Shown piece after piece: positions 6,114-7,478 of a stretch of DNA of 7,478 nt. The notes below the pieces were generated by a model. It did no database searches. It was not told the DNA's origin and saw only the letters and a program-made list of their open reading frames with translations. Numbering within the stretch: the stretch's first letter is position 1; every line of letters starts with the position of its first letter. Source of the stretch: Flavobacterium sp. (GTDB taxonomy: Bacteria; Bacteroidota; Bacteroidia; Flavobacteriales; Flavobacteriaceae); contig DMHA01000067.1 of assembly GCA_003449615.1 (NCBI GenBank), positions 1 to 7,478 of the forward strand, given 5' to 3'. The position numbers were made by a program, and so were the translations under genes.

Positions 6114-6144
6114 TTGAAAAGTTCAGTATAAAAAATTATCTTTG
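6114..6144 (+). promoter_or_regulatory. Promoter of the acyl-CoA dehydrogenase gene
   Basis: TTG (6114-6116) is followed after 20 bp by TATCTTTG (6137-6144), a full match to the two-part Bacteroidota promoter. Transcription should begin around 6149, giving an AT-rich leader of nearly 40 nt with no Shine-Dalgarno, as is normal for this phylum. It overlaps the upstream region of the divergent anmK, so the two promoters could affect each other. Confidence 0.72.
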
Positions 6145-6187
6145 GCTTTATTTTTATAACAAAAAACAATATTTATTTTATTTAATT

Positions 6188-7330
6188 ATGGACTTTAATC
6201 TAACCGAAGAACAATTGATGGTGCAACAAGCCGCCAGAGATTTTGCCCAAAGCGAACTTTTACCTGGAGTCATTGAAAGAGATGAAAAACAGATTTTTCC
6301 TGCCGAACACATCAAAAAAATGGGAGAACTTGGCTTTATGGGAATGATGGTGGACCCAAAATACGGAGGGAGCGGACTCGATACGATTTCTTATGTTTTG
6401 GCAATGGAAGAAATTTCAAAAGTTGATGCCTCGGCTTCGGTGGTGATGTCTGTCAATAATTCGCTTGTTTGTTGGGGTTTACAGGAGTTTGGCACAGAAG
6501 AACAAAAAAAACATTGGTTACCACTTTTGGCTTCAGGTCAAATTCACGGTGCTTTTTGTTTGAGCGAACCCGAAGCTGGAAGTGATGCGACTTCGCAAAA
6601 AACTACCGCCATTGATATGGGCGATTATTATTTGGTTAATGGAACTAAAAATTGGATTACTAATGGCGGAACTGCTTCGTTTTATATTGTCATTGCCCAA
6701 ACCAATGTCGAAAAAAAGAGCAAAGGAATCAATGCTTTGATTATGACAAAAGATATGCCTGGTTTTACTGTAGGTCCTAAAGAACACAAAATGGGTATTC
6801 GCGCTTCTGATACACATTCGTTGCAATTCAATGATGTGAAAGTACCCAAAGAAAATAGGATAGGGGAGGATGGTTTCGGTTTCAAATTTGCAATGAAAAC
6901 TTTGGCTGGAGGAAGAATTGGCATTGCTGCACAAGCACTGGGAATCGCTTCTGGAGCTTATGAAGTGGCATTGAAATATTCAAAAGAGCGCAAAGCTTTT
7001 GGCACAGAAATCTGCAATCATCAAGCCATTGCATTCAAATTGGCCGATATGTTCGTGAATATTGAAGCGGCCCGACATTTGTGTCTGAAAGCAGCTTGGG
7101 ACAAGGACAATCATCATAATTATGATATTAGCGGTGCAATGGCAAAGCTTTTTGCTTCACAAACTGCAATGGATACGGCTGTCGAAGCAGTACAAATTCA
7201 TGGTGGAAACGGTTATGTTCGCGAATATCACGTAGAAAGAATGATGCGTGACGCCAAGATTACTCAAATTTATGAAGGCACATCCGAAATTCAGAAAATT
7301 GTGATTTCTAGAAGTATTATTGCGGGATAA
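6188..7330 (+). CDS. Acyl-CoA dehydrogenase (short-chain/butyryl-CoA type)
   Basis: This FAD enzyme catalyses alpha,beta-dehydrogenation of acyl-CoA in fatty-acid or branched-chain amino-acid oxidation, passing electrons to an electron-transfer flavoprotein. The 380 aa match the soluble ACAD family. The N-terminal helical domain is about residues 5-117. The middle beta domain is about 121-220, with signature GAFCLSEPEAGSDA (121-134) and WITNGG (156-161), which bind flavin and substrate. The C-terminal helical domain (about 228-376) contains RKAFGTEICNHQA (268-280), IHGGNGYVREYHVERMMRD (337-355) and IYEGTSEIQ (361-369). Glu363 in YEGT aligns with the catalytic base of MCAD (Glu376) and of butyryl-CoA dehydrogenase (Glu367). 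The start fits the family N-terminus MDFNLTEEQ and the leader of the promoter upstream. Chain-length preference (butyryl, isobutyryl, 2-methylbutyryl) cannot be fixed here, so no symbol is given. Confidence 0.95.
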   Translation: MDFNLTEEQLMVQQAARDFAQSELLPGVIERDEKQIFPAEHIKKMGELGFMGMMVDPKYGGSGLDTISYVLAMEEISKVDASASVVMSVNNSLVCWGLQEFGTEEQKKHWLPLLASGQIHGAFCLSEPEAGSDATSQKTTAIDMGDYYLVNGTKNWITNGGTASFYIVIAQTNVEKKSKGINALIMTKDMPGFTVGPKEHKMGIRASDTHSLQFNDVKVPKENRIGEDGFGFKFAMKTLAGGRIGIAAQALGIASGAYEVALKYSKERKAFGTEICNHQAIAFKLADMFVNIEAARHLCLKAAWDKDNHHNYDISGAMAKLFASQTAMDTAVEAVQIHGGNGYVREYHVERMMRDAKITQIYEGTSEIQKIVISRSIIAG

Positions 7331-7434
7331 ATTGATAAATGGTGTTTACTTTTTAAAACCACTTCGTCAAATTAGAACAAAAGAGGATGCAATTTGAAAG
7401 AAAAAAGTTGAAAATAATTAAACAACTAAAAAAG

Positions 7435-7478
7435 ATGAAAACACTAACTTGGATTATCAGACTTATTGCAGCAGCAAT
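7435..7478 (+). CDS. Start of a small membrane protein, possibly DoxX-like (partial)
   Basis: An ATG after the A-rich sequence ACTAAAAAAG opens a frame that runs to the window edge, encoding MKTLTWIIRLIAAA (14 complete residues). The beginning is basic then hydrophobic, as in a first membrane helix. From memory it resembles the N-terminus of flavobacterial DoxX-family proteins, small four-helix membrane proteins of unclear role. Fourteen residues cannot prove this. The 104 bp separating it from the acyl-CoA dehydrogenase contain no clear promoter, so it may be read from the same transcript or from a weak unseen promoter. Confidence 0.5.
   Translation, partial: MKTLTWIIRLIAAA

Noticed and set aside
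6533..6934. Minus-strand frames within the acyl-CoA dehydrogenase gene
   Set aside because: They are fully contained in a strongly supported gene on the other strand and resemble no known protein.
7340..7361. Stem-loop after the acyl-CoA dehydrogenase as an intrinsic terminator
   Set aside because: TGGT/ACCA and TTTA/TAAA can pair around a bulged G, but the stem is short and AT-rich and no T-run follows.
1..7478. CRISPR array, insertion sequence, phage, toxin-antitoxin or defence genes
   Set aside because: No regularly spaced repeats, transposase-like frame, terminal inverted repeats or defence domains; every long frame is accounted for by housekeeping genes.

Overview
The window looks like ordinary chromosomal DNA of a member of the Bacteroidota, most probably Flavobacterium or a close relative. 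Support comes from the AT-rich composition, near-absence of Shine-Dalgarno sequences, promoter boxes of the Bacteroidota type (TTG, about 20 bp, TAnnTTTG), and protein sequences that read as typical flavobacterial versions of their families. I see no mobile element, CRISPR array, phage gene or defence system, and no sign of recent transfer.

Left edge (1-215): two tandem tRNA genes on the minus strand. The complete one is tRNA-Val(UAC) with an encoded CCA end. The other is cut by the window edge before its anticodon. A well-matched promoter precedes the complete copy.

216-3437, minus strand: a tight cluster transcribed exbB, exbD, tonB, folC with gaps of 2, 7 and 21 bp. The first three encode an inner-membrane proton-channel/energy-transducer complex that would power TonB-dependent outer-membrane receptors. 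The last encodes the folate-pathway ligase FolC. 3520-4896, minus strand: an NhaD-type Na+/H+ antiporter. 5027-6091, minus strand: anhydro-N-acetylmuramic acid kinase (AnmK), a cell-wall recycling enzyme. Thus all genes from 6091 down to the left edge face the same way.

6188-7330, plus strand: an acyl-CoA dehydrogenase diverging from anmK across a 96-bp region that holds a near-ideal promoter for the dehydrogenase and a possible leaderless promoter for anmK. At the right edge a new plus-strand reading frame begins at 7435; its N-terminus resembles small DoxX-like membrane proteins.

Functionally this is housekeeping: envelope energisation, ion homeostasis, murein recycling, folate metabolism, acyl-CoA oxidation and translation. 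No undescribed system is evident. The items most worth a second look are a Thr in the ExbB-family protein where E. coli ExbB has Glu176, the Gly-rich repeat and paired cysteines of the TonB protein, its GTG start, and the very short or absent leader of anmK.
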